This document shows, in pieces, positions 29,080 through 39,957 of a stretch of DNA of 46,759 nt. Source of the stretch: Thermoproteota archaeon (GTDB taxonomy: Archaea; Thermoproteota; Bathyarchaeia; Bathyarchaeales; Bathycorpusculaceae); assembly GCA_012513715.1 (NCBI GenBank), contig JAAZBP010000076.1:1-46759 (forward strand). The letters run 5' to 3'. Under the pieces are notes generated by a model. That model saw only the letters and a program-made list of their open reading frames with translations, was not told the origin of the DNA and ran no database searches. How positions within the stretch are numbered: position 1 is the first letter of the stretch; each line of letters begins with the position of its first letter. Both the position numbers and the translations under genes were made by a program.

Positions 29080-30315
29080 ATGGAGGATTCCAGAGAATTT
29101 GTGTACCAAAAATTCAGTGAATATTACAGAGATTCCTCCACAGTTATCCCTAAAATTCAAAGGTCACATCAAAGAGAATACGGTTACCTAATGTTAAAGG
29201 AACGTTTTATGGTTAGACATCGCCGATTCACAACAGTAGAAGAAGTTAAGACAGCTCTCTCAGAAATAGTTCCCTCAGACGTTTATCACAGTTGTGCTTA
29301 CTACGAGAACCCTGATTATGAAATGGATAAGAAAAAATGGTTAGGTTCAGACATAGTTTTTGATATAGACGCAGACCACATTCCGACTTCATGTGATAAA
29401 CTTCATGACGAATTCATTTGTAGCAAATGCAGATTTACTGGCAGAGGATTAACACCAGAATATTGCCCTGTTTGCGGATGTACAAAATTTGAAACTAAAA
29501 CTTGGCCTTGTGAAATATGTATTCAATCTGCTAGAGAAGAAGCAGTTAAACTTATCGACATATTAGAAAATGATTTTGGTTTTGGGCAAAAAGAGATACG
29601 AACGTTTTTTTCAGGTCACAGAGGATATCACGTACATATTGAAGAGGAAGCTATACAATCATTAGATGCATTAGCTAGAAAAGAAATTGTAGATTACATT
29701 ATAGGTTTGGGGTTAGATATCTTAAATAAAAATTCAAAAAGAGAAAAACATGGCAGAAGGAAGCCTGCTAAGAAATTTGGATTACATGACTTTGGGTGGA
29801 ATAGAAGATTAAAAAATGGTATGGAAAAAATTTTGAATAATTCTAAAAAAGAAGACCTTAAAGTTTTAGGTTTAAAGAATAAAAGTTTGTTTGAAAACAA
29901 AGATGTAATCATTCAAAGAGCAATAAAAGAGGGCAAATGGGAAAGTATACACGGCGTTAGTGATCAGACATGGCTAAAACTTGCTGATAACGTTAGAAAA
30001 ATTCAGTCTGCAAAAATTGATACTGTAGTAACAACGGACATCCACCGTCTCATACGTATGGATGGAACATTACATGGTAAGACAGGACTTAAAAAAATCG
30101 AGTTTGCACCTAAAGAATTAAAAGATTTTGATCCATTCACTGGAGCGGTAGCTTTTAAAAAGGGCAAAGTCAAAGTGTTGGTGTCTGATGCTCCAGAGTT
30201 CATATTGGGGGGCGAAACTTTGGGTCCATTTAAGAAACAAAAAGTTGAGTTACCAGTTGCAGCTGCGGTCATGCTTATTTGTAAAGGAAGAGCTGAGGTG
30301 ATAGCTAATGTATAA
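29080..30315 (+). CDS. priS: DNA primase small catalytic subunit PriS
   Basis: SDIVFDIDADHIP, FFSGHRGYHVHIE, DIHRLIRMDGTLHGKTGL; zinc motif CSKCRFTGRGLTPEYCPVCGC. Confidence 0.96.
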   Translation: MEDSREFVYQKFSEYYRDSSTVIPKIQRSHQREYGYLMLKERFMVRHRRFTTVEEVKTALSEIVPSDVYHSCAYYENPDYEMDKKKWLGSDIVFDIDADHIPTSCDKLHDEFICSKCRFTGRGLTPEYCPVCGCTKFETKTWPCEICIQSAREEAVKLIDILENDFGFGQKEIRTFFSGHRGYHVHIEEEAIQSLDALARKEIVDYIIGLGLDILNKNSKREKHGRRKPAKKFGLHDFGWNRRLKNGMEKILNNSKKEDLKVLGLKNKSLFENKDVIIQRAIKEGKWESIHGVSDQTWLKLADNVRKIQSAKIDTVVTTDIHRLIRMDGTLHGKTGLKKIEFAPKELKDFDPFTGAVAFKKGKVKVLVSDAPEFILGGETLGPFKKQKVELPVAAAVMLICKGRAEVIANV

Positions 30316-30886
30316 CTCTCTATATTCCGCTTGGCGAAGAGAAGTAGAGGATAATACGCTTGGAGGCTTGGAACCTGACTTTTACGTTAGAATAACGGAG
30401 TATCTAAAAAGTATTAGAAAAGATGATAAAGACTTGGACAGTAAATCAGTTAAACTCCGTTTGCTTAAGCTTGAGGAAAGAAATGTTGAGAGGATGCTTG
30501 AGGAACTGCTAAGATTAAGATATAAAAAAATCCTGAGAACAATAACTAAAATACAAAAAGCACCTAAGGAACTACTAACAAGAGAAGAGGAAGAGATGTG
30601 TGAAAGCTTCGTAACCTTTGCAGATTCCTATAATCAATTTGTAAAAAATCTAATGCAGGGAAAAGAAATACAGAATGATACATCAACTAAAGAATACATT
30701 AAACCAGAAAAACATGTTACCCATAAGAGATTAACATTAAGATTTACGAAAAACATCCCAGCTATAATGGGCGCAGATATGAAATCTTATGGGCCATTCA
30801 CCGCTGAAGATATTGCTTCTTTACCAACATTAAATGCACAGATTCTGATAAAACAGGGATTAGCTGTTTTATTAGATTTTGCCTGA
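30308..30886 (+). CDS. GINS complex protein (Gins51-like)
   Basis: RLLKLEERNVERMLEELLRLRYKKI, C-terminal IPAIMGADMKSYGPFTAEDIASLPTLNAQILIKQGLA; overlaps priS. Confidence 0.9.
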   Translation: MYNSLYSAWRREVEDNTLGGLEPDFYVRITEYLKSIRKDDKDLDSKSVKLRLLKLEERNVERMLEELLRLRYKKILRTITKIQKAPKELLTREEEEMCESFVTFADSYNQFVKNLMQGKEIQNDTSTKEYIKPEKHVTHKRLTLRFTKNIPAIMGADMKSYGPFTAEDIASLPTLNAQILIKQGLAVLLDFA

Positions 30887-31022
30887 TTAGCATCCTTAAA
30901 CAGCTGATCCAAATTTAACAATTTTCAGAAAAATAAAAATAAGAATGATAGTGCTCTAAAAATTAGATAAATAAGGAATAAAAATAAAGGTAGTTAATTA
31001 AGAAAAGATAGGTTGTCGTAAA

Positions 31023-31385
31023 TCAACTATATTCTCTATAGGTGTAATTACATTTTGTGCAACGTAGAAATTGTGTAGATGACTCATCTGCACCGCGGGT
31101 TTGTACTTGCCATACATAGGCATTTCTATTTCCACATTTAGGGCATTCAATACGTACAGTAGGTAAAGTGCTTAGTTTCTGTTCTTCTTTGCCAATTACG
31201 GCAACAAATTGTTGAGGATTATGCTGAATCACTTTGGCTACTTTGGGCTCAACTTTGTCGCTTGCTTCTAGTTTCTTGTAACCGCATTTGGCACAAGCAA
31301 GAACTAGGCTTGCTTCTTTACCGCTCTTAGTTTTTTTTGGTTCTAGACGCGAACCACATTTAGGGCAGAATTCCATTCTCGTCAC
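31023..31385 (-). CDS. tfs: Transcription factor S (TFIIS/RPB9-like)
   Basis: FCPKCGSRLEPKK...ECPKCGNRNAYVWQVQTRGADESSTQFLRCTKCNYTYREY. Confidence 0.93.
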   Translation of the reverse strand: MTRMEFCPKCGSRLEPKKTKSGKEASLVLACAKCGYKKLEASDKVEPKVAKVIQHNPQQFVAVIGKEEQKLSTLPTVRIECPKCGNRNAYVWQVQTRGADESSTQFLRCTKCNYTYREYS

Positions 31386-31449
31386 ACTTTCCCTTTTGGG
31401 GGATTCCCTTAGCGCAGTAGCTTTTATACTTTTTCCATTTTTAAGTGGT

Positions 31450-32031
31450 TCAAGATGTAATCCCTGAAGCTATGAGATGTGCTACACGTAAAGGTTCAGG
31501 TAAAATAGCTCTTCTGGAAGTGACAGCTAATACTTCAACAGCGTCAACCAAAGAAAGCCCAGCTAATTCCAGATAAATTTTAACTTCCTTATGCCTTACT
31601 TCAAAAATTTTTCCTGCATTTAAAATAATCTGCCATCTATCCTCAGAATTAGGTAAACATTTGATGGCTTCATAGATTGAATCCATATCAGGTTTCTTGC
31701 GAATGAAAACTAATACTGGAATACCAGTAGCTTCGTTTAATTGTTTAATATTTACAATATTAAAACCTGCGAGGGTCAATCCGTTTAACATTATTAGACG
31801 CAGCTGCCGATGATGAGGTGAACTATTAATCATTTTTGATAGCTTAATTGTGGCGTCTAAACCATCAACCAAAATTTTTGTATGCATTACACCTTCTATC
31901 GAGTCGCCACCACGAAAAACTACACCGACAACTATAACTTCACCTTTCTTGTGTGGTATAAATCGTCCGTCATCTATCCCTATTACGCGGAACTCACTTT
32001 TTATTATTCGAAAAGCCCTCTCACCACTCAA
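31450..32031 (-). CDS. DUF99 family protein
   Basis: FRVIGIDDGRFIPHKKGEVIVVGVVFRGGDSIEGVMHTKILVDGLDAT. Confidence 0.85.
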   Translation of the reverse strand: MSGERAFRIIKSEFRVIGIDDGRFIPHKKGEVIVVGVVFRGGDSIEGVMHTKILVDGLDATIKLSKMINSSPHHRQLRLIMLNGLTLAGFNIVNIKQLNEATGIPVLVFIRKKPDMDSIYEAIKCLPNSEDRWQIILNAGKIFEVRHKEVKIYLELAGLSLVDAVEVLAVTSRRAILPEPLRVAHLIASGITS

Positions 32032-32108
32032 AGAGCTTAAACCTTAATTAGTAATAAAACAAGCTTAAATAAAATTTGTACCTAAAGGGTTGGAAGAAGA
32101 AAAAACAG

Positions 32109-32390
32109 TTATTCCTTTAGAACTTGTTCAAGCTCTTTCCCGAAAGCGTCGTTAGCTGCTCTAACCTTTGATATTGCCTCAAGCAAGGCTTCTTCAGGTT
32201 TATGATTGTTTTTCATCCTGATGTATATAATTGGGCTAGAAGCTAACGGGTGTGGTACATCATAGCCTGCAAAGTCAACGGTTTCATCTTCTAAAAGACG
32301 ATTTTGAAGCATGTTACAAAGTCCATGACTGGAACCTTCAAGTTCTATTTTAAGTTCATTTTCAGTCTTTTTCAATATTTTTACTTTCAT
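32109..32390 (-). CDS. rpoL: RNA polymerase subunit Rpo11 (RpoL)
   Basis: ELEGSSHGLCNMLQNRLLEDETVDFAGYDVPHPL. Confidence 0.92.
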   Translation of the reverse strand: MKVKILKKTENELKIELEGSSHGLCNMLQNRLLEDETVDFAGYDVPHPLASSPIIYIRMKNNHKPEEALLEAISKVRAANDAFGKELEQVLKE

Positions 32391-32404
32391 TAATTTTTAC
32401 CCCT

Positions 32405-32986
32405 CTATAGTGATTCCCTGTTGTAGTCTAGAGACATTTTGCGTCTTTCGATATTTCCACATTTGGGACATTTAAGATTATACTTATCTTGTACAAGCAA
32501 TGTAGCGTCGCGTGAACAGAAAGCATACAATATTCCCAAGCCTTTATCGTTTGTTGTTAAATGAAAAACTTGGTTCTTTTCACTTATTACTTTGGCTTTT
32601 ACTATATCACCTGGTTTGCATACATCACTCATAGAGTCCACGTATCGGTCAGAGACATCAGAAACGTGAAGTATACCACCGAAGTTGCCGGAAATCTTCT
32701 TTTTACCAACTTTGAAGATTTTAACTAACACATTGTCTGACTGGGCATTTCCTATTTGACCAATTATAACAGAGCCAACTTTTGGGACAATAGCTTCTTT
32801 GGCTATGGGATAAACTGATACACGCCTATTCTGTAAATCTAAAAGTGAACGACCGATAATTTTTGAGAAAATTACACCGTCTTTAACGTATGTTCCTGAG
32901 TCTGGTATAAACTCTTCAATTACGCCCAATCTTTCTCCGGGCAAGACTAAATGACCGCTTTTTTGTTCAGGAGCTTTCAGAGACAT
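32405..32986 (-). CDS. csl4: Exosome RNA-binding subunit Csl4
   Basis: S1-like core (PKVGSVIIGQIGNAQSDNVLVKIF) plus zinc ribbon CSRD...LKCPKCGNIERRKMS. Confidence 0.9.
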   Translation of the reverse strand: MSLKAPEQKSGHLVLPGERLGVIEEFIPDSGTYVKDGVIFSKIIGRSLLDLQNRRVSVYPIAKEAIVPKVGSVIIGQIGNAQSDNVLVKIFKVGKKKISGNFGGILHVSDVSDRYVDSMSDVCKPGDIVKAKVISEKNQVFHLTTNDKGLGILYAFCSRDATLLVQDKYNLKCPKCGNIERRKMSLDYNRESL

Positions 32987-33112
32987 GATATGTTACCTTT
33001 ATTATGTAAAGTATAAACCTAATTTTGATTAACGCACATCCTTAGTTTCAATTCTCCGCAATAAACCTTTTGATTAACAAATAAAAATGGGCCTGAAACA
33101 GATGATTTAAGA

Positions 33113-33820
33113 CTAAAGCTTTTTGATGACATATAAGTCGATGATGAAGTCGTATTTCATTTTTTTATGAAAACTAAAAAGTTTTGGAATTGTCATACAC
33201 ATTGAATAGACTGCTTTCACATAGCCACCATGTTTACTGATGAACTGTTCTAGGAAAGGTGAGGGAGAAACCTGTATAAAATCTTGATTTTTGAGGAGTT
33301 TAACAAGTTTTAAATCAACTTCAGGATGATTGTGAAAAGAATAGACTGAGCTGCCTACTTCTAGAGCTTTTAATAAAAAAGCTCTATCGGCTTCGCGAGT
33401 TTGAACTCCAAAAGGGGGATTCTGTAAGACAGTGTCAAACTTTCCTGAAATAGAAGCTATATCACCGTTGATCCATTCTGTATTCTCAGTTAGAAATGTT
33501 TTTTCTGAATTCTCATAAGCGGTTTTAACAGCTAATCTGTCTACATCAACACCTACAACATTTTTTGCACCTAGAAAAGCTGCGCCTAAACCTAGCCTTC
33601 CAGTTCCACAACCCAAATCTATAATTGATTTGCCTATTATGTCACCGTTTGTATAAGTTGCAAGGTAAAGCATGTTAGCAGCTATTGCTTCAGAAGTTGT
33701 GTACTGTTCCAGATGTGCTTGTGGTGTGGGTTGTGGAGTAAGTGAGGCAATAAAGAGTTCAAGGTCTAACTTACGAATAATCCTTCTTTGATTAGATTCT
33801 CCCATGAATATTCCCCACAA
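33113..33820 (-). CDS. METTL5-like N6-adenine methyltransferase (start likely at internal Met ~33805)
   Basis: LEQYTTSEAIAANMLYLA, IDLGCGTGRLGLGAAFLGA, LQNPPFGVQTREADRAFL. Confidence 0.88.
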   Translation of the reverse strand: MWGIFMGESNQRRIIRKLDLELFIASLTPQPTPQAHLEQYTTSEAIAANMLYLATYTNGDIIGKSIIDLGCGTGRLGLGAAFLGAKNVVGVDVDRLAVKTAYENSEKTFLTENTEWINGDIASISGKFDTVLQNPPFGVQTREADRAFLLKALEVGSSVYSFHNHPEVDLKLVKLLKNQDFIQVSPSPFLEQFISKHGGYVKAVYSMCMTIPKLFSFHKKMKYDFIIDLYVIKKL

Positions 33821-34767
33821 ACAACCATAAACTCATTAACTGTTAAGATTGGTTTTTGAAACTTTCTTGGTGTATCAAGAGAAATTCTGGGGCAAGCCGT
33901 ATTTATGTAAGCATCTATATTGGGAAAATCCAGAAGTAAATCAGGATTAAGTTCTCTGCCAGCTAATAAAAATGCGGATTTTCCAAATTTTTCAGCTAAC
34001 GTTTTTACTTCAAGCGCTTGCTCTAAATGTTTTTGACCGGGTTTCAGACCTATCAAAATACCGAGGGTTTTTGCGTTTTTCGCTGCTTGGATACTTGTGA
34101 AACGTTGATTCAGAATTTTTTTTGCCTCCTCAGTAATCAAATAGGCTCTGTTATCGTAAGGGTCAATTATGATTGTTGGTTTAAATGTAGCCAGAGCAAT
34201 TCCGAGCGCGTGAAAAAGTCCTCCGCCGATAAAAAGAAAAGCATCAACTTTGCCAGCTATAGATTTGGCATTACTATAGTTGCAACCTATTACTTGTCCA
34301 GGATAGCTCAATTGACCTGCATTGCCTATTACTACTGTTTTACCCAATTTTGTAAGAAGAGATTTTGCATTGTCAAGTTCGTCTATGTGCTGGATTGAAG
34401 TTGTTAAACCAATTCTTTTGTATTCAGTTAAGAGGTTTTTTGCCTGAATAATCGAGTTTTCTACTTGGATTTTGGAGTGTGTTTCAACATAAAGAGCGGG
34501 AATTTTTGTTTGTGTAACCATTTTTGAGTGCCCAAAATGCACGATTAAATCAGCGTTTAAATCTTCAGCTTCATTGACGGCTATGTCACAGGCGCCATAA
34601 CAGGGGTCTATTGAGATTATTGCAGATGACCCATAGTCCTCAATAGATTTAACAAGGTGAATAGCGTATGGTTTCAATCCTTGGGGCATCTGAAGTAGAA
34701 CTCTTTTGGCGTTGAATTTAGAGATTGTCTCTTTAATTTTTTCTTCTTCAAAATCGTATTTGTTCAT
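33766..34767 (-). CDS. dph2: Diphthamide synthase Dph2-like radical SAM enzyme
   Basis: RVLLQMPQGLKPYAIHLVKSIE, SIDPCYGACDIAVNEAE, INTACPRISLD. Confidence 0.93.
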   Translation of the reverse strand: MNKYDFEEEKIKETISKFNAKRVLLQMPQGLKPYAIHLVKSIEDYGSSAIISIDPCYGACDIAVNEAEDLNADLIVHFGHSKMVTQTKIPALYVETHSKIQVENSIIQAKNLLTEYKRIGLTTSIQHIDELDNAKSLLTKLGKTVVIGNAGQLSYPGQVIGCNYSNAKSIAGKVDAFLFIGGGLFHALGIALATFKPTIIIDPYDNRAYLITEEAKKILNQRFTSIQAAKNAKTLGILIGLKPGQKHLEQALEVKTLAEKFGKSAFLLAGRELNPDLLLDFPNIDAYINTACPRISLDTPRKFQKPILTVNEFMVVCGEYSWENLIKEGLFVS

Positions 34768-34820
34768 AGCCTATCAACTAATAAAAAATAAAAGAAATAA
34801 AAAGTGGAGAAATAATTTTT

Positions 34821-37235
34821 TTACCATTCCCAGTCGGGAATTGGTTTCTTTAAAGGTTGACCGCGTGCTAAAGCAGCTTGCTCAGCAAGTCGCTCTAAGA
34901 TTATTTTTTGTTCAATACTTGCAACAAGCTTTCTTGTGGCAACTACTGCGTCATTATTTACAGATATGCTATCTATTCCTGCGCGGACTAAAAATTCAGC
35001 GAAGTCAGGCAAATTAGAAGGCCCCTCACCGCAGATACTTACTGTACAACCGTTTTCATGAGCGACTTTAATCAAGTGTGCAATTATGCGTTTAACTGCT
35101 GGGTCGCGCTCGTCAAAGTAGCCCATTTGACCTAAACGTTCAGAGTCACGGTCAATCATAAGTACTCCCTGAGTCATGTCGTTTGAGCCTATACTGAAGC
35201 CGTCTACTAGTTTACTGAATTCGTCTGCCATTATTGCGATTGCAGGTGTTTCTGCCATGAACCATATTTTGAAGTCTTTGTTACGTTCTAAGCCTTCTTC
35301 TTTCATTATTTGAAGAACTTGTTTAGCTTCCCATAATGTTCGAACCATTGGCAGCATTACATAGACGTTTTTGAGTCCCCATTCTTCGCGGCATTTTTTG
35401 ATTGCTTGGCACTCAAGTCTAAAGGCTTGTATGTACCATTTGCTTATGTATCGACTGCAGCCTCTCCAACCTAACATTGGGTTTTCTTCGACGATTTCGT
35501 ATTTTGCTCCGCCTTTGAGTTCACGGTATTCGTTAGTTTTAAAGTCACTTAGACGAACAACAACTGGTTTAGGTTGAATAGTTCTAGCTACAGTGGATAC
35601 TGCATTTGCGAGTTTATCAACAAATTTTTGTCCTTCGTTGTTGTCAACGAACAACATGGGATGTTGTCCTATTGCTGAAGTTAGAATGAATTCAGTACGC
35701 ATCAAACCTATGCCTTCAAAAGGCAAATTCTTGTAGGTTTCAATCATCTCTGGAGTTCCGAGATTCATGTATATTTTTGTCGCAGTTATGGGTGCAGCCT
35801 CTTGAGTTGAAATTGAATTTCCATTTGTTTGTGATTGCGTAGCCTGCTCCATTATACCTTCATAAATTACAGCGTTTCTTGAATCAACAGTATAATCCTT
35901 GCCTGTTTTCATAACTTGAGTCGCTACTTCTGTACCTACAACACAGGGAATGTTAAGTTCTCTACTTACTATTGCAGCATGAGAGGTTATTCCGCCTTTG
36001 TCAGTTACTATGGCACTAGCCATTTTCATAAATGGTACAAAGTCAGGGTTAGTCATGTCAGTTACAAGAATATCTCCTTTTTTCATGTTATGGTTGGCAT
36101 CATCAAGATTCAAGACAACTTTGGCTTTGCCTATACCATAACCTCTTCGACCTGCAGATATTCCTCTAACTACAATTTTTAGAGTTTCTTTATTGTTGTT
36201 TTCTTGCATTTCAGGTGCCTCGTTTTCTTTTAAACCAAAAACAGTTTCAGGACGTGCTTGAACAAGCATCATATTTTCTGGGTAAGGTAAGTCCTGATCA
36301 ATCGCCCATTCAATATCCATGGGTTTTTTATAGTGTTTTTCGACTCGCTTAGCAAGTTCAGCTAGAGCCATAATTTCTTTATCAGTTATACAAACAAGTT
36401 TTTGTTCAGCCTCAGGAATATCCATGTGTACAGTTTTTCCTGTATTAGGGTCACGTATGAACTTGATTGTTTTCTTGGCGATTCTTCTTTCTTTAATCTT
36501 CATTGTAGTTTTGTCAACTACGAAATCGTCAGGATTCACTGCACCAGAAACTACAGTTTCGCCTAAACCATAGTTTCCTTCAATCACTATTTCGTTGCGG
36601 TCACCAGTTACAGGGTTGATTGTAAACATTACACCTGCAGCACGTGAGTTAACCATTTTTTGCACACCCACACTTATGAAGACTTTTTCGTGGGCGAACC
36701 CCTTTTCGTTTCGGTAAAAAATTGCGCGTGGTGTAAAGAGGCTTGACCAACATTTTATTACTTTCTCTAATAATTCGTCTGCGCCTTTCACGTTTAGAAA
36801 AGTTTCCTGTTGACCTGCAAATGATGCATCAGGAAGATCTTCTGCAGTTGCGCTTGAACGTACAGCAACGAAGGTATCTTTTAAGTTAAAACGCCTGTTT
36901 AGGTCAGCGTAAGCTTTTCGTATGGCGTCCTCAATTTCTTGAGGCATTGGAGTTTTTTCGATAAGTTCACGAATTTTTTTTGATGCAGCATCATACTGTT
37001 GAGGATCATTTGGGTTTGTGACTGTTTCATTTATTATTTTGTAGATTTGTTCAGCTATTTTCTTCTCTGCAATATAACGTTCATATGAATATGCAGTTAC
37101 TGCAAAACCAAAAGGAACGGGTAACCCCGCATTAATCAGTTCACCCAAGCTAGCGTTTTTTCCGCCGACAAGGGAGACATCAGTATTTCTTAAAACATCA
37201 AACCATAAAACAAGCTCTTTTTCTTTAACGCTCAA
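34821..37235 (-). CDS. ppsA: Phosphoenolpyruvate synthase (TTG at 37235 preferred; overlaps rpl10e stop)
   Basis: LVGGKNASLGEL, TDKGGITSHAAIVSRELNIPCVVGT, ISICGEGPSNLPDFAEFLVRAGIDSISVN. Confidence 0.95.
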   Translation of the reverse strand: MSVKEKELVLWFDVLRNTDVSLVGGKNASLGELINAGLPVPFGFAVTAYSYERYIAEKKIAEQIYKIINETVTNPNDPQQYDAASKKIRELIEKTPMPQEIEDAIRKAYADLNRRFNLKDTFVAVRSSATAEDLPDASFAGQQETFLNVKGADELLEKVIKCWSSLFTPRAIFYRNEKGFAHEKVFISVGVQKMVNSRAAGVMFTINPVTGDRNEIVIEGNYGLGETVVSGAVNPDDFVVDKTTMKIKERRIAKKTIKFIRDPNTGKTVHMDIPEAEQKLVCITDKEIMALAELAKRVEKHYKKPMDIEWAIDQDLPYPENMMLVQARPETVFGLKENEAPEMQENNNKETLKIVVRGISAGRRGYGIGKAKVVLNLDDANHNMKKGDILVTDMTNPDFVPFMKMASAIVTDKGGITSHAAIVSRELNIPCVVGTEVATQVMKTGKDYTVDSRNAVIYEGIMEQATQSQTNGNSISTQEAAPITATKIYMNLGTPEMIETYKNLPFEGIGLMRTEFILTSAIGQHPMLFVDNNEGQKFVDKLANAVSTVARTIQPKPVVVRLSDFKTNEYRELKGGAKYEIVEENPMLGWRGCSRYISKWYIQAFRLECQAIKKCREEWGLKNVYVMLPMVRTLWEAKQVLQIMKEEGLERNKDFKIWFMAETPAIAIMADEFSKLVDGFSIGSNDMTQGVLMIDRDSERLGQMGYFDERDPAVKRIIAHLIKVAHENGCTVSICGEGPSNLPDFAEFLVRAGIDSISVNNDAVVATRKLVASIEQKIILERLAEQAALARGQPLKKPIPDWEW

Positions 37236-37774
37236 GTCGTCTCCGTCTCCGGTTGAGCTTCTTCCACTTGAGCGGGAGAAGCTTGAATCTTGGAGATTAC
37301 TATTTTGCAAGCTATTGGAAGCTTTGCACTACCTCTTTTGAGTGATTCTTTGGCTGTTTCTATAGCTGACGCTTTAACTTTAACTGTTATTATTGTTTGT
37401 CCTACTTCGACTTTGGCTGCTGTACCGACTGCGGTTCCGAAAGATCTCCTCATCCCTTGTTGGAGACGGTCTGCGTGAGCACCGAAAATCATTTTGTTTT
37501 CTCTTAGGATAATATGAGGATATGGATGAACCACCATCAAGTAGTCGTTAACAAGTTTATCCATTAAAACACGGTTAGTAGCTACACGAGCAGCTTCTAG
37601 AGCACAATGACGTATCTGAACCCGTTCTGTAGCAAGCAGTCTACCTTCAATCTCGAAGTCTGCTTTTGTATCGCCCATAGTAAACTTAACAATCTTTGGA
37701 GGAGGAAAACCGCGGGCGTAATCCTTTCGTGTATAAGCACGGTTTTTAACGTGTCTAAAGTTTTTTGCGTGCAT
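37232..37774 (-). CDS. rpl10e: Ribosomal protein uL16 (L10e)
   Basis: VKNRAYTRKDYARGFPPPKIVKFTMGD...VHPYPHIILRENKMIFGAHADRLQQGMRRSFG. Confidence 0.95.
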   Translation of the reverse strand: MHAKNFRHVKNRAYTRKDYARGFPPPKIVKFTMGDTKADFEIEGRLLATERVQIRHCALEAARVATNRVLMDKLVNDYLMVVHPYPHIILRENKMIFGAHADRLQQGMRRSFGTAVGTAAKVEVGQTIITVKVKASAIETAKESLKRGSAKLPIACKIVISKIQASPAQVEEAQPETETT

Positions 37775-37943
37775 GCAACGTCACTTTCGTAAGCATACTC
37801 TCTTCTCCAGCGATATTTAAACGATTTGCAGATATTCATTGATGCTGACATATATTTTTTTAAGTTCTTACTGTTTCCAATAAGAAACAGCATAGATAAT
37901 CATAGCAGTAACTTAAATAGGTGAGAGACTTTTGATTTTTTAA

Positions 37944-39236
37944 ATGTCACAGTTGCTTTTTATTTCAGGAAAAAACTGGATGCTCTCGTTAGCAGAGCTT
38001 ACAAACTACTTTAGCTCACGAAACATAGAATTCAAGCTTGAATATTTTTCAAGAGAATTCTTTGTAGTAAAATTTGAAGATAGTTTTAATCCTGAAAAAA
38101 TCAAAGATTTGGGTGGAACAATAAAAATCGGTGAGATAAAAACAACAATACCTAACGAAGTTGTTAAAGAAGCGTTTTTATCAAAAAATAAACAAGCCCA
38201 AAAAAAAATAGTTGAACTCTTAGCTGGAAGCAGCATCAGTAAAATGATGACTAAAACAACTAAAAAGCTCCTGTTTGGAGTGAGTGTATATTTTACTGAT
38301 AATGCTTTTTCGCATTTTTCTGGACAGATTCAAAGGTTTATTGGTAGTTCAATAAAAAAAGAGTTGGAAAAGTCTGGGATAAGCAGTAATTTCATGGGGT
38401 ACACTAAAGACCGAAAAGCTCAGCTCAGTAATGTTGAAGTTCTAAAGAAAAATCTGATTGAAAATCAATCTGAAATCTTGTTTTGTATTGGTAAAAAAGA
38501 AGCGTGGGTCGCGTCCACAGTTGCTATTCATAACCCATTTGAGTTCCAGAAAAGAGACATCTACAAACCCAATCAGAGGAAAATCTTTGGTATGCCTCCA
38601 AGACTAGCGCGGATAATGGTTAATCTCTCAGGATGTAATGATGGTAAGATATTGTTGGATTCTTTCTGTGGTGTAGGCACTATCCTCCAAGAGGCGCTAT
38701 TAGAGGAAGTCATGGTTGTTGGAGTTGACGTTAACTCTTGGTGTGTTAAAGCTGCCGAGGAGAATCTGGATTGGTTATCAAGAGAATACAACCTTTCAGC
38801 CGCAGATTATCGTGTTGTTCAAGGAGATGTTGATAGGTTAACTGAGAAAATTGGGGTTGAAAGTGTAGACTGTATTGTTTCTGAACCGGATTTAGGTCCT
38901 GCATTGAAGGATTTCCCCACTGTTCCGTATGCTGAAAAAATCATTGAAAAACTTAAGCCGATGTTTTTTAGGTTTATTGAGGAGGCCTATAAGGTGCTTA
39001 GACCAAATGGCAGGTTGGTTTTGGTTACACCTTACATTAGAACACGTTCGAGGCAAGCCGTAACTATGCCTGTTGACGAGAAGATAAGTTCATGTGGTTT
39101 TAGGCGAGTGCATTCCTTTTCCAGAGAAATGTTTAATGAGGAGTTAAATATTGGCCAGTTGGTTCATACTGCAACTTTAATTGAGGCTGATGATCGCCAC
39201 AAAATTGGTCGCGAAATTCATGTACTACAGAAATAG
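37944..39236 (+). CDS. THUMP-domain tRNA (guanine10-N2)-methyltransferase Trm-G10/Trm11-like
   Basis: RDIYKPNQRKIFGMPPRLARIMVNLSG, LLDSFCGVGTILQEALL, VDCIVSEPDLGP. Confidence 0.9.
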   Translation: MSQLLFISGKNWMLSLAELTNYFSSRNIEFKLEYFSREFFVVKFEDSFNPEKIKDLGGTIKIGEIKTTIPNEVVKEAFLSKNKQAQKKIVELLAGSSISKMMTKTTKKLLFGVSVYFTDNAFSHFSGQIQRFIGSSIKKELEKSGISSNFMGYTKDRKAQLSNVEVLKKNLIENQSEILFCIGKKEAWVASTVAIHNPFEFQKRDIYKPNQRKIFGMPPRLARIMVNLSGCNDGKILLDSFCGVGTILQEALLEEVMVVGVDVNSWCVKAAEENLDWLSREYNLSAADYRVVQGDVDRLTEKIGVESVDCIVSEPDLGPALKDFPTVPYAEKIIEKLKPMFFRFIEEAYKVLRPNGRLVLVTPYIRTRSRQAVTMPVDEKISSCGFRRVHSFSREMFNEELNIGQLVHTATLIEADDRHKIGREIHVLQK

Positions 39237-39307
39237 GGCAAATGATATACAGATAATTTATTAGTTTGTAAAGTAGACTATGTTTCCAAACCGTATGAGG
39301 AACAAAA

Positions 39308-39802
39308 ATGGCAACTGACACCAAAAATAAAAGACCTAATTGGGACAGATACTTCTTAGATCTGTGTGAAGCAATTGCTGCACGTGCAACTTGCGACCGG
39401 GGAAAATGTGGTTGTGTAATAGTCAAAGACAAAAGGATAATGACAACAGGCTACGTAGGTGCACCTGCTGGGCTTCCACATTGTGATGAGGAGGGACACG
39501 ACATACGTAAAGTAACGAATTCAAATGGTGAAGTTACCCAACATTGTGTACGAACTTTACATGCGGAACAAAATGCTATTCTTCAAGCTGCAAGGTTTGG
39601 TATACCATTAGAAGGCGCGACACTGTTTTGTAAAATGACACCGTGCCGGACATGTGCAATGATGATAATTAACGCGGGAATAAAAAGAGTCGTATGTGAG
39701 AAACGTTACCATGCTGATTCAGATACGATTTGTATGTTCAAACAAGCAGGAATTGAACTTACAATAGTTAATCATGAATTTGAAAAGTATGATAACCAGT
39801 GA
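39308..39802 (+). CDS. dCMP deaminase-like cytidine deaminase superfamily protein
   Basis: HCVRTLHAEQNAILQAARFG, CKMTPCRTCAMMIINAGIKRVVCEKRY. Confidence 0.93.
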   Translation: MATDTKNKRPNWDRYFLDLCEAIAARATCDRGKCGCVIVKDKRIMTTGYVGAPAGLPHCDEEGHDIRKVTNSNGEVTQHCVRTLHAEQNAILQAARFGIPLEGATLFCKMTPCRTCAMMIINAGIKRVVCEKRYHADSDTICMFKQAGIELTIVNHEFEKYDNQ

Positions 39803-39957
39803 ATAGCGGATTAAGTTAAAAATCAAGTTTGAATGAGAGCAATAAAAGTTTAGTCTTCCAGTTTTCGGCGGATATAAAAATAAGAAAGTAAAATTTATTC
39901 ATAATTTGGTGAATTATAAAAAGTAATATACTAAAAGATTAGACAACTAAATATTTT